The position numbers and the translations under genes are program-made. A DNA stretch of 64,000 nucleotides, taken from assembly GCA_037074765.1 (NCBI GenBank), contig JBAMDO010000578.1, positions 496,001 to 560,000 of the forward strand, in the 5' to 3' direction. The notes beneath the pieces are model-generated. The model saw nothing but the letters and a program-made list of their open reading frames with translations, was not told the origin of the DNA and did not search any database. This stretch comes from Mansonella perstans (lineage: Eukaryota > Nematoda > Chromadorea > Rhabditida > Onchocercidae). This document shows, piece by piece, positions 13,190 through 26,462 of the stretch (positions are counted from its first letter, which is position 1; each line of letters starts with the position of its first letter).

Positions 13190-13212
13190 TCTTCCACACC
13201 ATACTCGTCCAT
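13186..13212 (-). promoter_or_regulatory. uORF overlapping the HtrL-family start codon (ATGA)
   Basis: Between the likely trans-splice acceptor (13226-13227) and the main ATG, a nine-codon frame (MDEYGVEE, stop) ends so that its TGA overlaps the main ATG as ATGA. A second upstream ATG in a third frame (at about 13202) also lies in this leader. This layout usually lowers translation of the main frame or makes it depend on reinitiation. It is real only if the 5' end lies at or upstream of 13225. Confidence 0.45.
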
Positions 13213-16200
13213 CCAATTTATTCTGCTGTAAACTTTTTATTTTATTTTTTTTCTTCTTTTAAAGTTACTCTCTTGCACTGATTCAGTCCTTCACTCGAAC
13301 GCCGTATTTTTTATAATCCAATAAATTTAAAATTTGTCTGGTCAGTAAATCAATCTGATCAGTATACTATTTTTTAGTGTTTCCTCTGGCATATCAAATC
13401 ATTTTAGCGTTTTCCACTTTTGTAAGCTTTTTACTTAATATGGAGAAAAGGCTGTTCCACCTAATTGTATTCTTTTATTGATCTTCAAGTTTTAATCTTT
13501 GCCTGGCGCTTCTTATTTAAAACTATTACTTTGTTCTTTCCTATTATTCCACAATTATTTTTCAAGACTAACATGTTTAACTTTGCGTATTTTTTTGTGG
13601 CTTGATAACACTTCCCTTGACTTACCATCTACTCGTCATAAATTATTCTATAAATATATTTCTCAAAATATTTTATTACAAATATTTCGAGAAATAAAGT
13701 ACAACATAACCTTGAAAATCCAATCAAAATTCACGTATAGAAACTTCACGGCAAATAATTAATAATCTGAAAGATGACAAATAGAATTAACTGGACTAAT
13801 ATATTGCTGATTACTTAACTATTGGAATTAACTACTGTTTGATAAAAAATTCTTAAATTTAATTTGCTAGGAATGGATTTTTCTAGCCACCATTTCGGAT
13901 AGATTAATTAAACTAAGAAATTTAAATTGTTTATTGCCGCGCACATAAAAGGCAGAGCAGTAAAAGTTTTGTTGGTGGTATTTAAATTTTAATTGCTAAT
14001 TTGTTTATTTCTTCATTTTCATTGTTTTTTCAATTTTTATTGAAAATAAGCATCGTTTTCCTTCCGATTCTTTGAAGCATTCTTGACTTCTGAAATTTGG
14101 AACTGAAAACCGCTTGAAAATTTTAATGGCACTAAAAGATTTAGAAAAGTCCATTCACTTCAATAGAATTTTCTTGAAGGTTTACCGGAATTGCTGTCAT
14201 TATTTTTTGTTAACACACTGTCACCTCTTTCGAATAAATTATAGCAATCGATTGCGCTAGATTACTAAGCTGATTAGTTGTTAATTTATGAGATCGTATC
14301 GATACGATAAAACGTAAACAAGTTGGAACTTGCTATTTAATTTTATCAGTCCTAGTGTAGTCCTTGATACAAACCTTTCTATTAGCCATGCCTTAAATCC
14401 ATTTAATTTTGAAATCATGAATTATGTTAAATAGAAAATTTTTATATTTTTCTCGAGGTTTTAAAACCACTTAACGTTTCCCGATTTTTCCATATTTTTC
14501 ATATATTAGGAACATTCTTAAATGCCTTGAATATGAATATGAACTAACGGATACGAAAGAAATGCATTGATTTCTCTTAGTTTAATTCAAATTCAAATCC
14601 TTCCGAAGTGTTATAATGTTACTTATTGAACTCAACATTTTTAAAAAAAGTATTAAGTTAGGATTCAAGCTAGGAATTCAAAAAATTTCAAAAAAATTCA
14701 AAAAAACAAAAAGTTTGAAAAAATGAGAGAAAAACATTTGCACGAATCTTTTACTGAATTTTACTTTTGGAAGTTGTCAAAAGCTGACCAAGTAAGCGGA
14801 TTTAAGAAACAAAAGCATCAATTTAAAAATGCAGCAAAATTTGGTTCACTTTAAACAAGTGGATTATTTACTGAATGCCATGTCGAAATGTTACACATGG
14901 TTTTTGTTCATGTCATTTCTAAAATTGTTCTATTCAATCAAATATTCCATTTAAATTTTAACGAAGAAAGTAAACTTTTAACGTTGTTCAACGAAACATT
15001 GTAGCTTGTTTATACAACACACAACTTTAAGATCTTGCACTTTTTGGTCTGTCATTTCTCTTTGAATGAAGAATCATTCTTCTACAAAAGTGCCATCATT
15101 CATTCTTCTCGCTTTTATAAAATTGCATTCAGAAGTACTAACGACCACAAAATAATTTTATTCATTTAAAATTAAATATCGCGCTAATTTGCATTTTGTG
15201 ATGACATGGCAACTGCCTGTCGAATATAACAGATCGGGAGATGTCCAAAATGTCGTTTATTTAATCATTTAATTAATAAACAAACTTTGGATTGTCACTG
15301 ATTAGCAGTTAATAACCATTTTACAAAGTTCACAGTAATACTTTATCGTCTTATAAGCTGAGTAATAAAAAAATTATAATAATGAAAAGTATTGTCTATA
15401 AGTAAAAAATCTGAATTCCTTTGTGAAATGTAAATGCAAGAAGTTATTTTCAGCACCCAAATGCACAAACAAATGCACAACCCTTTCTTCAAATTTTGGA
15501 AAAATAGTAACTTTTAGAAAAATTAATTTGATACTTTCAAATACATTGATCTTCATGAAGATCTAAGTTGCTAACAACTATCAGGCGTATTAAATAGATG
15601 AAAAGACAAATAGTGCAAACCACTGATTGGCACCCAACCGTATCGTAGTGCATCGGCTCCACTGACATGAGTTTCTCACATTAAATAGCGGAAATGCAAG
15701 ATGCTAGATGAGGGGGAAGTTCTGCTCTCTTTGCGAATTCTCGTATAATTATACAATTACGATAGAATCATGGTAATGGTTAGAGATAACGATGAGTAGA
15801 TATGAAGAATTAAATGATAGATAAGAAACAAAAGATCCAAGAACTAGTGATTGAAAAAAATTTCGACTCTTTGATCTTAAATTACTGAATTTTGCCTCCT
15901 TTTCTCGAATTTCTTTTTGTAAAAATTTATGAAAATTCAAAATTTTTTGCAGATTTCTAAAAAACTCACGTTAAGTTTTTATTTTATAGAAAAAAATGAA
16001 AAAAAAAAATGATTTTCGATATCAGCATTGAGCCAACATAAACACATAGACTTCTAAAATTCTAAGCAAAGTCTGAAACTTTTTATCCTATCCATCTGTC
16101 CATATAAAAAGTAAATATTACAGCCTATTTGCAAGATATAATTTAATTCATAATTTTAGCAACATCTCTATGTACATATTAATATGCATTACTAATTGAG

Positions 16201-16910
16201 AAAAAAGAAAAAAACATCAACGAAAATTTTGAACATATCATATCAAAATGACTGCGGGATTGTTAAGTAATGAAATTTATTAGAAAGAATTGAAAGAGAA
16301 ATGGAAAAACGAGAAGGATAAGAAAGAGAAATGAAAAACTGAACGATCCTGAGTAAAACATTTCTAAATGTGATTGGGAAAAATGAAACAGATGGTAACA
16401 ATCATGTCATTTTTTTCCTGAATTTCAGTACTGGAATGACTAACATTAATTGCAAACTTCTTTCATGGTGATGAGAAATTCTCATCCCAACAATCTGATA
16501 ATGAAGAGACTAAGTGAAATTTTCGTCTAGGATACTGTTCAATAAATTATTTAGGAGTCAGTTATCGACACGGTTGAAAGCAAGATGCAGCCCTAGAAAA
16601 TGGAAATTGCTAGCTTGCTAAACTTCATACTTTTCAAGCGTACTTCGATTTGAAGTTATCGAATTTCAAATCAGCTGCAGTTAGCCAATTTTTCCTAAAA
16701 AAAAAAGGCTACTAAATGAGAAAACAAAAAAACTTAAGAGAGTTGGCTTTAGAAGTAAGTGTTATTGGTGCTCCAAAATGAGAAACCAGAGTTGGGCATA
16801 CTATCATTATTGAATCTGTTAAGACTGATGCAATAATTTAAAAAAATTTGAATTTCTTATCACTCATGTAAGCACAATGAAATTATAATTTTTTTTTTTG
16901 AATATTGAAG

Positions 16911-17017
16911 ATTATCCAGCATGTTATGCATTTAGTCTCAGGCAAAGAACGATACTGCATCAAGGTAGAAATATTGATGATAGTGCTGATAGCAATGGAC
17001 GTCGTCATGTGGAATAA
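16911..17017 (+). other. Possible terminal exon fragment
   Basis: An open frame of about 35 codons ends in TAA at 17015-17017. Its composition is unlike surrounding random frames (includes DYPACYAFSLRQRTILHQ). The upstream end is an AG at 16909-16910 after a poly-T run, a plausible but weak acceptor. No partner exon was found and the family is not recognised. Confidence 0.2.
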
Positions 17018-19157
17018 TTCTAGTCGATAAAAATGTTTTTTGCTAATGAGCAGAACAGACAAATTACTATAGTGGATTTTTTTGATGATAAAGAGCTGTT
17101 TGTGATATAAGTGACAGCCAATCTATCCTCTCTACTTTTACATTTTAAAAAAAACGACGAAAATTTTTGAAACTAATACAAATGATGCAATTTTCGTATC
17201 AAATGATAACAGAGTAATGCTATATTTACATGGGAAATGCAGCATAAACATATATTTTAACAATAAATGAAACGAACAGCTGAACATTTTGATGTCGTAA
17301 AATAAATTCATCCTTGTCCACCTTATTTTCTTCGAGTTTCGATTTTTTTTAGAAATGAGAAGTAAGGAGGATATACTGAAAATTAGAAGAAAATCATTAA
17401 ATGCTGGTACATGCCTGGAATAGCTGTTTACCTTCTTTAAAATTAGATCAAATATAATTTAATGTTTTTTCTATGACTTTTTCACGCTTTTCTTGAAAGT
17501 TCGATTATTTAGAGAAAATTTAAAAAAAAAAACAAATATACCTATCAGCTGTGTTTTGATATGATTTATTTTCAATCACATAAGTTAAAAACTTCCTTGA
17601 TGACTTAAATAAAAATTTAAACAAGTCTTATTTGGAAAAAGTAAAGAAAAATAAAAAGTGATCACATAGGAATATGATGGTATTCCGCCATATTTTAGAC
17701 ATAAGAACTTCATATGAAAATTATTGGGTGCAAGTCGCTTTATCAATTTTTGGCGAACCATCTAAAGGTTTGGAATCACAACAGAAAGAGATGTCCCCAA
17801 ATAGGCGATAAGCTTTGGAATACAGATGTAGAGAAAATTGACTTGTCGAAACTGTGTATCAATAATTTCGTCCATTTCACTATTAGTAATAATTGATGAG
17901 TAACATTTGTTGACCATTTTCGTATGGCTCATTTATCTGTCAACAAATCCACCCTCTCTATCTAATTACAACAATATTGATTATTCTTCCTAATAATCAT
18001 TTGCTGATTGGCTTAATTGAAATTATTTAATCGATATTTGCAATAAAGTGAAGAAAATGCTTCCATTAAACCGAGCTTTGAACTCTGGAAATTCTTGGAA
18101 AGGAATACCGCATAATTTCAACTTTCGAAAGTAAACAGAAACTGATTGGAAAAAAAATTTGAATACAAAATAAATTCTTCATGATTCCTTCAAGATTGAA
18201 TAATCATTGGTTAGTTAATTCAGTTAACAATGTATTGCCATTTATGAATGGAGAAAATTGCTTCGATTTTAGTGGTTTAAAAAAGCTTAATTAAGCAATT
18301 ATTTAGTGGATTAAGTGATTGTTGACTTCTAATGATTAAGCATTTTGCATTGATACAGAAAGGTACTAAAATAAATAAATTGAATAATTTAAAATACTTC
18401 ATGTTTTCTCCACTTGGTCTTTCTTAGCAAAGTTATCAAATTTCCATCTTCAAGTTCTTATTTATTTGACGAAATTTCGTATCGAAGGCGAGAAGAATGC
18501 TTGCTTTTAAGGTTCAATGTAGCATTATGCGACTGTTAACGTCAAATTGTAGAATTATGGAACAGAAAAGTATTTTGTTGATGACTGAATTACTGAAATG
18601 AACCGAACCGAATCGAAGCATACTATTTTCGTATTATTTGAGTAGAGCGAAAAGACTAGCACTGTTAGGTTAAATGAGTTAAGTGACTGAGGTGACCGCT
18701 GTAGAGAAAGGTAGTAAAAGTGGTATAAAAAAATTTAACCACTGAACATTAGTTCTTAGACAAAAGAATTAATAAATTAATTAATTTAAAATCACACAGT
18801 GTATATATTCTCTTTTAATAGTTACAGTGTAGAAGCCTTGTTGACTTAATAATTTGGCATGAGAATATAAGCTTGATCTTCAAACAAGGCACTATATCAA
18901 ACTTTGTTTGCTGCAATTTACACATTGAAGTTAAGTTGGACTAACAAATCAGTGGAAGATGATTGCGAATAAGTCTCATTTGTGTTAATTTAGAATAATG
19001 AGGATCACTTAGGCTCTTTTATTTATAGCAAAAATCACAAGGTTCAAGAATAATGAATTTTGTTAATTTAAAAAAGCCAACAACTGAGAAAAATCACAAA
19101 GCATTAAAAAAAAGCAAATCGCACTCATAAATCACACAAAGAGGTTTCCGTGTTCAG

Positions 19158-19293
19158 AATTTCATGCTATAACCTGAAAAAAACTTTCCTCGCCGATAAA
19201 CCAATTAAAGTACGGCTTAAAAAAACAAGAAAAAGAAACAAACGACCACCGCCCTGTTGTGAATCACAGTGTCGAACCGTTAATCTAGAGAAG
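19158..19293 (+). other. Possible internal exon, basic and Cys-containing
   Basis: A 136-nt open segment with an acceptor-like GTGTTCAG on the left and a good AAG|GTAATG donor on the right (phase 2 in, phase 0 out). It encodes a lysine-rich stretch followed by RKRNKRPPPCCESQCRTV. The frame stays open leftward to about 19102. No partner exon or known family was found. The basic run before the Cys-rich part resembles a proprotein cleavage site, but that is speculation. Confidence 0.22.
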
Positions 19294-21557
19294 GTAATGA
19301 TTCATCGCTCTTAGATAGAAACAACTATATTATTTATTATTTTCTGTATAAAGAATTTGTCTCAGAAATATGCATATTGAAACATATTCATATTACAAAT
19401 TTCAGTACTGTAGATTTAATACAAAAATAGTAAAATTATTTCGCATTTTTTGACAATCCTTAAATTTGCTAACAAAGCAAATCATTTCCTCATTTTTTGT
19501 GTTTTTCTAAAAAATACTTCCAGTTACTTTCAAAAGTGAAAGTATAAAAGAAATAAAGGATTTTCCGGCAGGGAAAGCTATGAAAAAAAGTCATTAATTA
19601 ACTTTAAAAAAAACCGATAAAATTAAGTATAAAAATAAAAGATGGCAATTTCCTTGGGAATTCCAAAAGAGTTTAACATCATACTTTGCCGGTTAAATTT
19701 TTTTCTTGAAAGAAAGACTTGAAAGACTTTGATGGCTAATTTTCCAAGCAACAGGTAAAATTTGTGAAGATTTTTAACATTGAATTACTAATTGCATAAT
19801 TTTCAGCACTGAATACTGCATTTATTTCCATTTAATTTCTCACAGTAACGCTATCGGATTTCAGCCTAGAATTCTAAGTTTGAATCTGAGAACTTGAGAA
19901 TCCCAAAAGTGAACTGCCAACAGAACAAACCATTTTTTTTCTGCATTTTTTAAATTTTAACCTTAAATTGACAAACAATACTTGGAAGTTGTTTTCACTA
20001 GATTGACCTCAAAATTCAAATTTAGGTCGAACATCATTGATTTCTATTAATAAAAAAAATTGCGATTTGTAATCCAATGCTTCTTTCTAGCGCAGACAAA
20101 AAATGGACAAACAAAAAAAATAGCATGGATTTTTGAATATCTGTAGACATATTTTCTAAAATTTAAAAATTAAAACTTGGAATTCTCTTAAATGGTCAAA
20201 ATTCTCAAATCATAACTTCAGGAAGCTATACACTTAAAGGATTTCAAGAAAAAATATGAATCACCAGTGGACAATAAAGACATTTTATAAGGAAGGATTC
20301 TATGTACACAGATCGAACAAAAATACAGTAAAAAAATTACAAAATGAAAAAAATCCTTTTATGCTTGATATTCAGTCTTTTTTTCGTCTTTTTTCATCTA
20401 ATAAATATATCCCGAATGTTTTGAATAATAACAAATATAAACTTTGCAAATGATCACAATCGTATCTTTTGTTGCTCTTGGCATTTGTGCTAGTTGTAGC
20501 AAAACGTTGCATTCGCAACACTGCAAAAATTGAATTTCATTTCATTGCTAATAAATTTTTAAAAATATATTTATTCATTTAGTAATTTTGCAAAAGTTAC
20601 TCTCACAAAATTTACAAATTTATACGATCGCTTTTTTTAAAGCATTTCTTATAAGTTGCATTGAATCATTTTGTTACATTCAATTTAATTAAAGGAGGCG
20701 TTGCCGAATAAATGTTCTCCAAATATGCATGTCACATGTTAATGTCTATTTAAAAAAAAAAAAAAAAAAGAATTATAAATTTAAATGAAAATTCATTCAT
20801 TTTTTTAAAAGAAGGAAATTCATTTTTAAAAGATATTTTCCTTATCATCAAATATAATTTGTTAATTGGTAATTTCTAAAAGTGGAATGTATTGCAAAAG
20901 AAATTAATATGAATCACCAAAACCTGCTTTTGAATGGAGTTTTAATGTGATTGTTCGAAAAAATTTTTTATGAGAGAAAAGGAAAAATAAAATACCGTTT
21001 TCGGCAAGAATAAAGAAACTGATCGACATCAAAAAAAGACATCTAAAAGAAAATGATGCAATGATAAGCCAATCGATAATTGACCCCGTGAAGGCAACTA
21101 TAAATTCTGAAAAATTAAAACTCAAGACTATAGAAGTAATAGTTTGTAATTAAGCACTATGAATCAATTTTTATAATTTTATATTTCATAAACACAACGT
21201 CTAATTATTGTACTATGCTATATATTTATTTGAGGAAACACAGCTTGGAAAAGTTAGAATAATTATAGGCAATGAATAGAAATAAAAAGTGACCAATGAA
21301 AATTTGAGAAAATTTTTGAAAATTAAACTAATCTTTGAAGTCCAAAATTATTTCATTTTCCTAAACATTTATCATTTTCTCTTCCCTTTTATAGTTTTAT
21401 TTGCAATTTAGTAAAGTGTTTGTTTTAAATCGAATGAATTAGTGTGGAAGGAAAATTAAAATTACAAGGTCAAATCGTATGATTTCATTGATTTTCGTTT
21501 ATTTTGACAATAAATTGAAGAAATCTTCTAAATAAGTGATAAAATTAAGTGCTTTAA

Positions 21558-21686
21558 ATGCTCTTTTCAAAGGATTTAAAAAGTTTGTATGAAGATAATT
21601 CAGATGGACCCATTATTTTCATAGAGAGACAATTAGAATTAGAAAGCTTGACATGCGGAGAAATCAGTCGCAACACGTTCCCCTGA
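21558..21686 (+). CDS. Candidate 42-aa small ORF upstream of SF3B2
   Basis: A complete ATG-to-TGA frame with protein-like composition (starts MLFSKDLKSLYEDN and includes GPIIFIERQLELESL). It lies about 290 bp before SF3B2 and before that gene's presumed trans-splice acceptor at 21946-21947. It could be a small gene, an unlinked exon or chance; the opposite strand is also open here. No family is recognised. Confidence 0.25.
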   Translation: MLFSKDLKSLYEDNSDGPIIFIERQLELESLTCGEISRNTFP

Positions 21687-21976
21687 TTTTATGACAATTA
21701 AGCTGTTGACTTTAGGAATTATTGGGCAATAATGAATTGTTTCTATTTGTTCTTCAAGACTTATATTCTTTGTTTGAATTCCAGTAACCAGTTCAAATTA
21801 GTTTGAATAAACTAACTTAAAAGAAAGGTCAAAGTTACTTTTCTAGGGACTATGCTTACGATAAAGTTAAACGTGATGAATGATGAATAACAGATCTCAG
21901 ACACCTGTCATAATTTGTAATTATTGAAATTTTATTGACTTTTTCAGCTTACTGCGCACAATTATTAATTTACAAA

Positions 21977-24900
21977 ATGACAGAAAATGAAGCAAGTGAT
22001 CCATCGGAAGAGGAGCCGCCACGTAATCTTACCAAAAAAGAACTTAAGGTTTGTTGATTAGCTAAAATAGTATGAAACAATTTTAAGATTGGAGAAAATA
22101 ATGCGAAAATTTATGGAAGATTCCACTTTTTATCTTTTTTTACCACTTTCATCACACTCATTTTATTTTCATCTTTAGGAACTTGAGCGAAAGAAAAACA
22201 AAAACAAGAAAAAGAAAGGGTCCAAGAAGAAAAGAACTTTGAGAATGACCATTGGCGAAGATGGCGCTAGAAATTCGGATTCAGGTTTTAGTATTTTTTC
22301 CTTAGACGCTTTTTCATCCATTTATCTGTTACAGTTTGATGTGTATCGCTGTACTATCTTAACAGGATTATTGTATTTAATATTTTACTTATGCAGTTAG
22401 ATGTTACTTTTTTCCAAACCTTCAAAATATGGGATTTAGGTATTGATAAAACTCCTGCAGCCAGTGATACTGAAGACAATGTTGAAGTGATTTATGTTGG
22501 CAAGCCTCTGGAGCTGGATTCCACTGATCCGAACTATCATTATTTTTCGAAAGTTTTCGAAAGTTTCAAGGTTTTGTTTCCATTTTATTTTGTTTATCTT
22601 GCATTAATGGTCTTAGGATAATGCGCTGAATTGACTGCTGTCATTTTTGATTTACTACATACGATTTCGAGAATCAGAATCCAATAATTTGGAGTAGTCA
22701 GTAACTCATAACTACTAGTTTTATTCAGAAATCTCTGTGAATTTCATTTCTTGGAAGTTGTTTTTCTTTTTCTATGGATTCGGAACAAAAAACGTTCCAT
22801 TATCTCTCCTAGAATACGCTGAAAGATATAATAATTTTGTATCTGCTATCTTTGCTTTGTTACCGGCAATAATGACCTTCATAAATTGTGCAGATAAGCG
22901 AGGAAGTAAAGAAGGAAGAACCTGTTGAGAAAGTTGAACCAGAAACGAAAAAAGAAGAAGTACTAACGAAGGCTTCCATTTCGGAAAAGATTTTACAAGA
23001 GGAAATGAGTGAAAAACGGGTAATTGTTGAGGAATTTCTTTTATCTTCTTCCTGTAGGAATTTGGAAGTATATACTCAGATCTTAAGAGTTATTCAATAG
23101 TATGTTTGTTTTGTGGACTTTTTAATCAGTGCTACTTTGTTCGTAATTTGAAAAATGTTGCAATATTTTCAGCGCGAACAAGAGGAGGCAGGGCAAACAC
23201 AAACTCTGAGCAAGAGGAAACTTCGTCTATCAATGCAACCGACTATTGCCGAATTGAAAGAAGTAATCGAATTTTAAATTTGAAAGAAATAATAATTCCA
23301 GTAGACTTTTGCAATTTTTCACCATTTCGTTATGATGGATGTACAAAAAAGGAAAGAGAAATGATTGCTGGATTATTACACTCCCATCTTTAAATCTAGA
23401 TTAGGCTGGCATCTAAAATTTGTGTTTGTTTATTCTTGATGTGGTTGTTTTTATTTTTTAGATTCTCTTAATTCTTTTTTCATCTTTTATAAGTGTTTTT
23501 ATTCTAGGTTTTTTTTTATGTTTCTGAATTGCCAAGTGGTTTAATTTTTTACTACATCTATGAGATATTTGTAATGAGCGAATTAAATATTGTTTCATAA
23601 ATAATAGGTGACAACGCGGCCAGATGTAGTGGAATGGGCAGATGTCACTTCACGTGATCCTCATCTTCTGGTTACCTTGAAAGCATACAGAAATACCGTA
23701 CCTGTACCGCGACATTGGAATGCTAAGAGAAAATATTTGGCAGGTAAACGCGGTTTTGAAAGACCTCCGTTTGACTTGCCCGATTTTATTAAGAGGACGG
23801 GCATAATGGAAATGCGTGAGACAATGTGGGAAAAGGCAAGTTTTTAAATTTTGTTTTTGAATTTCTAGATGTTGTTTTACGATGAAATTTTTTATCTACA
23901 TCAGTTCTACAAGATGACAGGTAAATGGAGTCGGAAGGGGATTTGTAGCGAAAGCCTCCTTCCTGTAATGTGAAATCGGTACGATGTCTCGTGTGCTACA
24001 TCAATTTTTTATAATTTCTCTTTTTTTTTAATTTTTATTTATCAGTTCTTTTCATAAGCTTATAATTTCTCTGACTTATTTTCTACGTAAGCATTCGTTA
24101 ATTTAGGAAGATGCCCAGTCGTTAAAGTCAAAGATGCGTGAACGTGCAAGACCAAAGCTTGGCCGTATTGATATTGATTATCAAAAGTTGCATGATGCTT
24201 TTTTCAAATGGCAAACAAAACCTGTGATGACTCAAATGGGTGAACTGTACTACGAAGGTAAAGAACTGGAAACAGTCATGCGTGAGAAGAAACCAGGAGA
24301 ATTAACCGATGAACTGCGAGTTGCGTTAGGAATGCCTGTCGGACCTGTAAGTATGATTCTATAATCAGGAAGATAATAATTGAGTGTTTAACGAAATATT
24401 TAGCGGTATTTCTTGCTGTTTTAGAACGCACACAAATTTCCGCCTCCGTGGTTGATTGCCATGCAGCGATATGGACCACCGCCATCGTATCCAAACCTGA
24501 AAATACCAGGATTGAATTGTCCCATTCCGGAAGGATGTGCATTTGGTTATCATGCTGGTGGATGGGGTAAGCCTCCAGTCGATGAAATGGGAAAGCCGTT
24601 GTATGGCGATGTATTCGGCCTTGAGGTAGCAGATTATATTGTTAATCAAGTTCAAATATCTTTAGAGCTTTGAGCTTAGCATCACGACGATATTCTTACA
24701 TCCAAATCAAAATGCTGCAACATATCTATGCCATTGCAGTCGCTTTCCTCTATGGAAGAAACTGTTGATTCTCTTTGTCAGCTTATCACATTTAATTCAT
24801 GTGGCTGTTGTCTTCTAACAGTTCTAACTTTTTAGCTTTAGCAGGACAGTTTGGCAGATGAGACTTTTATGAAATTTTAACTGAATCAGTATTATTTATT

Positions 24901-26462
24901 GTTGTCACTTTCATACTGAAACCAGAAACTTTGATACTAGAAATCAATTCTTGTCCTGTTTTATGAGGATGTATGATTTAAATTGGCTTTATATTACTTA
25001 GTTGTATGAAACCAATTTCAACTTTATTTATTTTAATGGCGGAAAAGATGTAGGAAGTTTCAAAGTTTTTCATATAATCTGTGTTGCGTTGAATTAGAAA
25101 CTTGAGAAATATTTAATGTATCCGTCATTTCTGTTCTTTACTGTGGTCTCTTTTCACGTTTTTGTAGTTGGCTTCATTTTTAATAGTACTTTTTTAGGCT
25201 CCAGCATTGCCAGAATTGGATGACGAATCACGAATAGAACGACGACATTGGGGTGAAATAGGTAGTGATGAGGATTCTAGTGAAGAAAGTGAAGAAGATG
25301 AAGAAGGTGAAGATGGCGCGGTTGAAGCAGGCTTTGTTACTCCGGCCACTACTGAAGGGTATTTAGTGCTGTATTATTTAAAGATAGAAGATTAATGAAA
25401 AGTCCAGCAGAGTGGAAGTCAAAGTTGTCTGTTGTATTCTTTTAAAGAGGAAGATGCCAATTCGTAGGAATTCTATCACTTTATTTTTCAAATTATGTTA
25501 ATATTGATTCAGAGTTATGCCAATGGTGATTTTTCTTTTTTAGTTTTGCAACGCCATCAGGAATGACCTCTGGCGTTCTAACTGGTGTTGAAACTCCGGA
25601 CACCATTGAATTACGAAAGGGCAAAAGGATTGAAGACAGGTTTTCTTCATTTCTCAATATTTTCATCTTTTTCAATCTAAAAAGATTTGGTTTCGTGTAA
25701 AACGCGAGAATACAATAGTTCCATGCAAAATAAATTCTTGGAATATGATTCTGTTTTTAGTTGTTGTTAGGGGGAGGAATTTCTGGAATTAATTAGATCC
25801 TTTTAATTTATTAGGCTCAGAATCTGTTTAATTAAGCAGTTGAAAATCTTTGGTTTAAATAAAATTTTTAGCAGTACAACGGGTGGTGAGACTCCTGCAC
25901 CAGCATTGTATACGATACTTCAAGAACGCAAGATTGATCGTATCGCGGGACAGATGATGGCTAGTACTCATGTTTATGATTTGTCGGTAAGTGTTTCATT
26001 TATGAGCTTATTATTTGTATATTATCCTTTTTCAAACATTCATTAATGAAACAGTGTTTTTTCGCCTTCAAAATTAGGTGTATTGTGAATGAAATTTCTA
26101 GTATCTCATGTTTGTTTAGAAGAAACCACCTCCGGCCCCAGCATCACAAGGAGTAGATGCTGGAGTAGAAGTATCGTTGAATCCGGAAGACCTGGATCTG
26201 GCTGATCAAAAGGGCCTGGAGAAAAAGTATGAAGAACAACTACGGAAACAGACTCGTGGACGCCAGGATGATGATGAAGATTTCTCAGATATGGTGGCTG
26301 AACACTCTGCTAAACAGAACGTTAGCTTTGAAGCTTTCCTTACTTTTCGGTTCATTATTTATTTTACTTTTAATTTTAATTGTTTTGCAGCGCAAAAGGA
26401 AAGTACAGGAACAAAAGAAATCAACGCAGCAGCAGAAAAAGTATAAAGATTTTAAGTTTTGA
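21977..26462 (+). CDS. sf3b2: Splicing factor 3B subunit 2 (SF3b145/SAP145)
   Basis: Thirteen phase-consistent exons: 21977-22048, 22179-22284, 22440-22570, 22894-23019, 23173-23262, 23608-23835, 24107-24346, 24425-24625, 25198-25358, 25544-25639, 25872-25986, 26120-26320 and 26391-26462, giving 612 aa. SF3B2 is a subunit of the U2 snRNP SF3b complex that holds the snRNP near the branch point. Residues ~176-330 are the DUF382 core (includes VPVPRHWNAKRKYLAGKRG and DIDYQKLHDAFFKWQTKP). The PSP region follows (~332-398; PPPWLIAMQRYGPPPSYPNL and FGYHAGGWGKPPVDE). Then come an acidic stretch and the conserved C-terminus ending KKYKDFKF. It is shorter than the ~895-aa human protein because the N-terminal SAP and proline-rich part is missing. 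Intron 6 has a GC donor (AAG|GCAAGT at 23836). A TTTTTCAG acceptor at 21946-21947 suggests leader trans-splicing. Confidence 0.96.

Larger units (their letters stand above)
13226..21946. other. Long gene-poor interval between divergent genes
   Basis: About 8.7 kb between the HtrL-family gene (-) and SF3B2 (+). Most of it is featureless AT-rich DNA with A/T runs. Exon-like fragments worth noting are at 16911-17017 (+), 19158-19293 (+), 20996-21106 (-) and 21558-21686 (+); none joins into a gene model. The stretch 15620-15720 is locally GC-richer but shows no reading frame or RNA fold I recognise. Confidence 0.5.

Noticed and set aside
13499..13762. 87-codon plus-strand frame
   Set aside because: Starts at a non-ATG codon, composition follows the local A/T bias, and no exon signals were seen.
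24276..24655. Two overlapping minus-strand frames
   Set aside because: Both are shadows of conserved SF3B2 exons on the plus strand.
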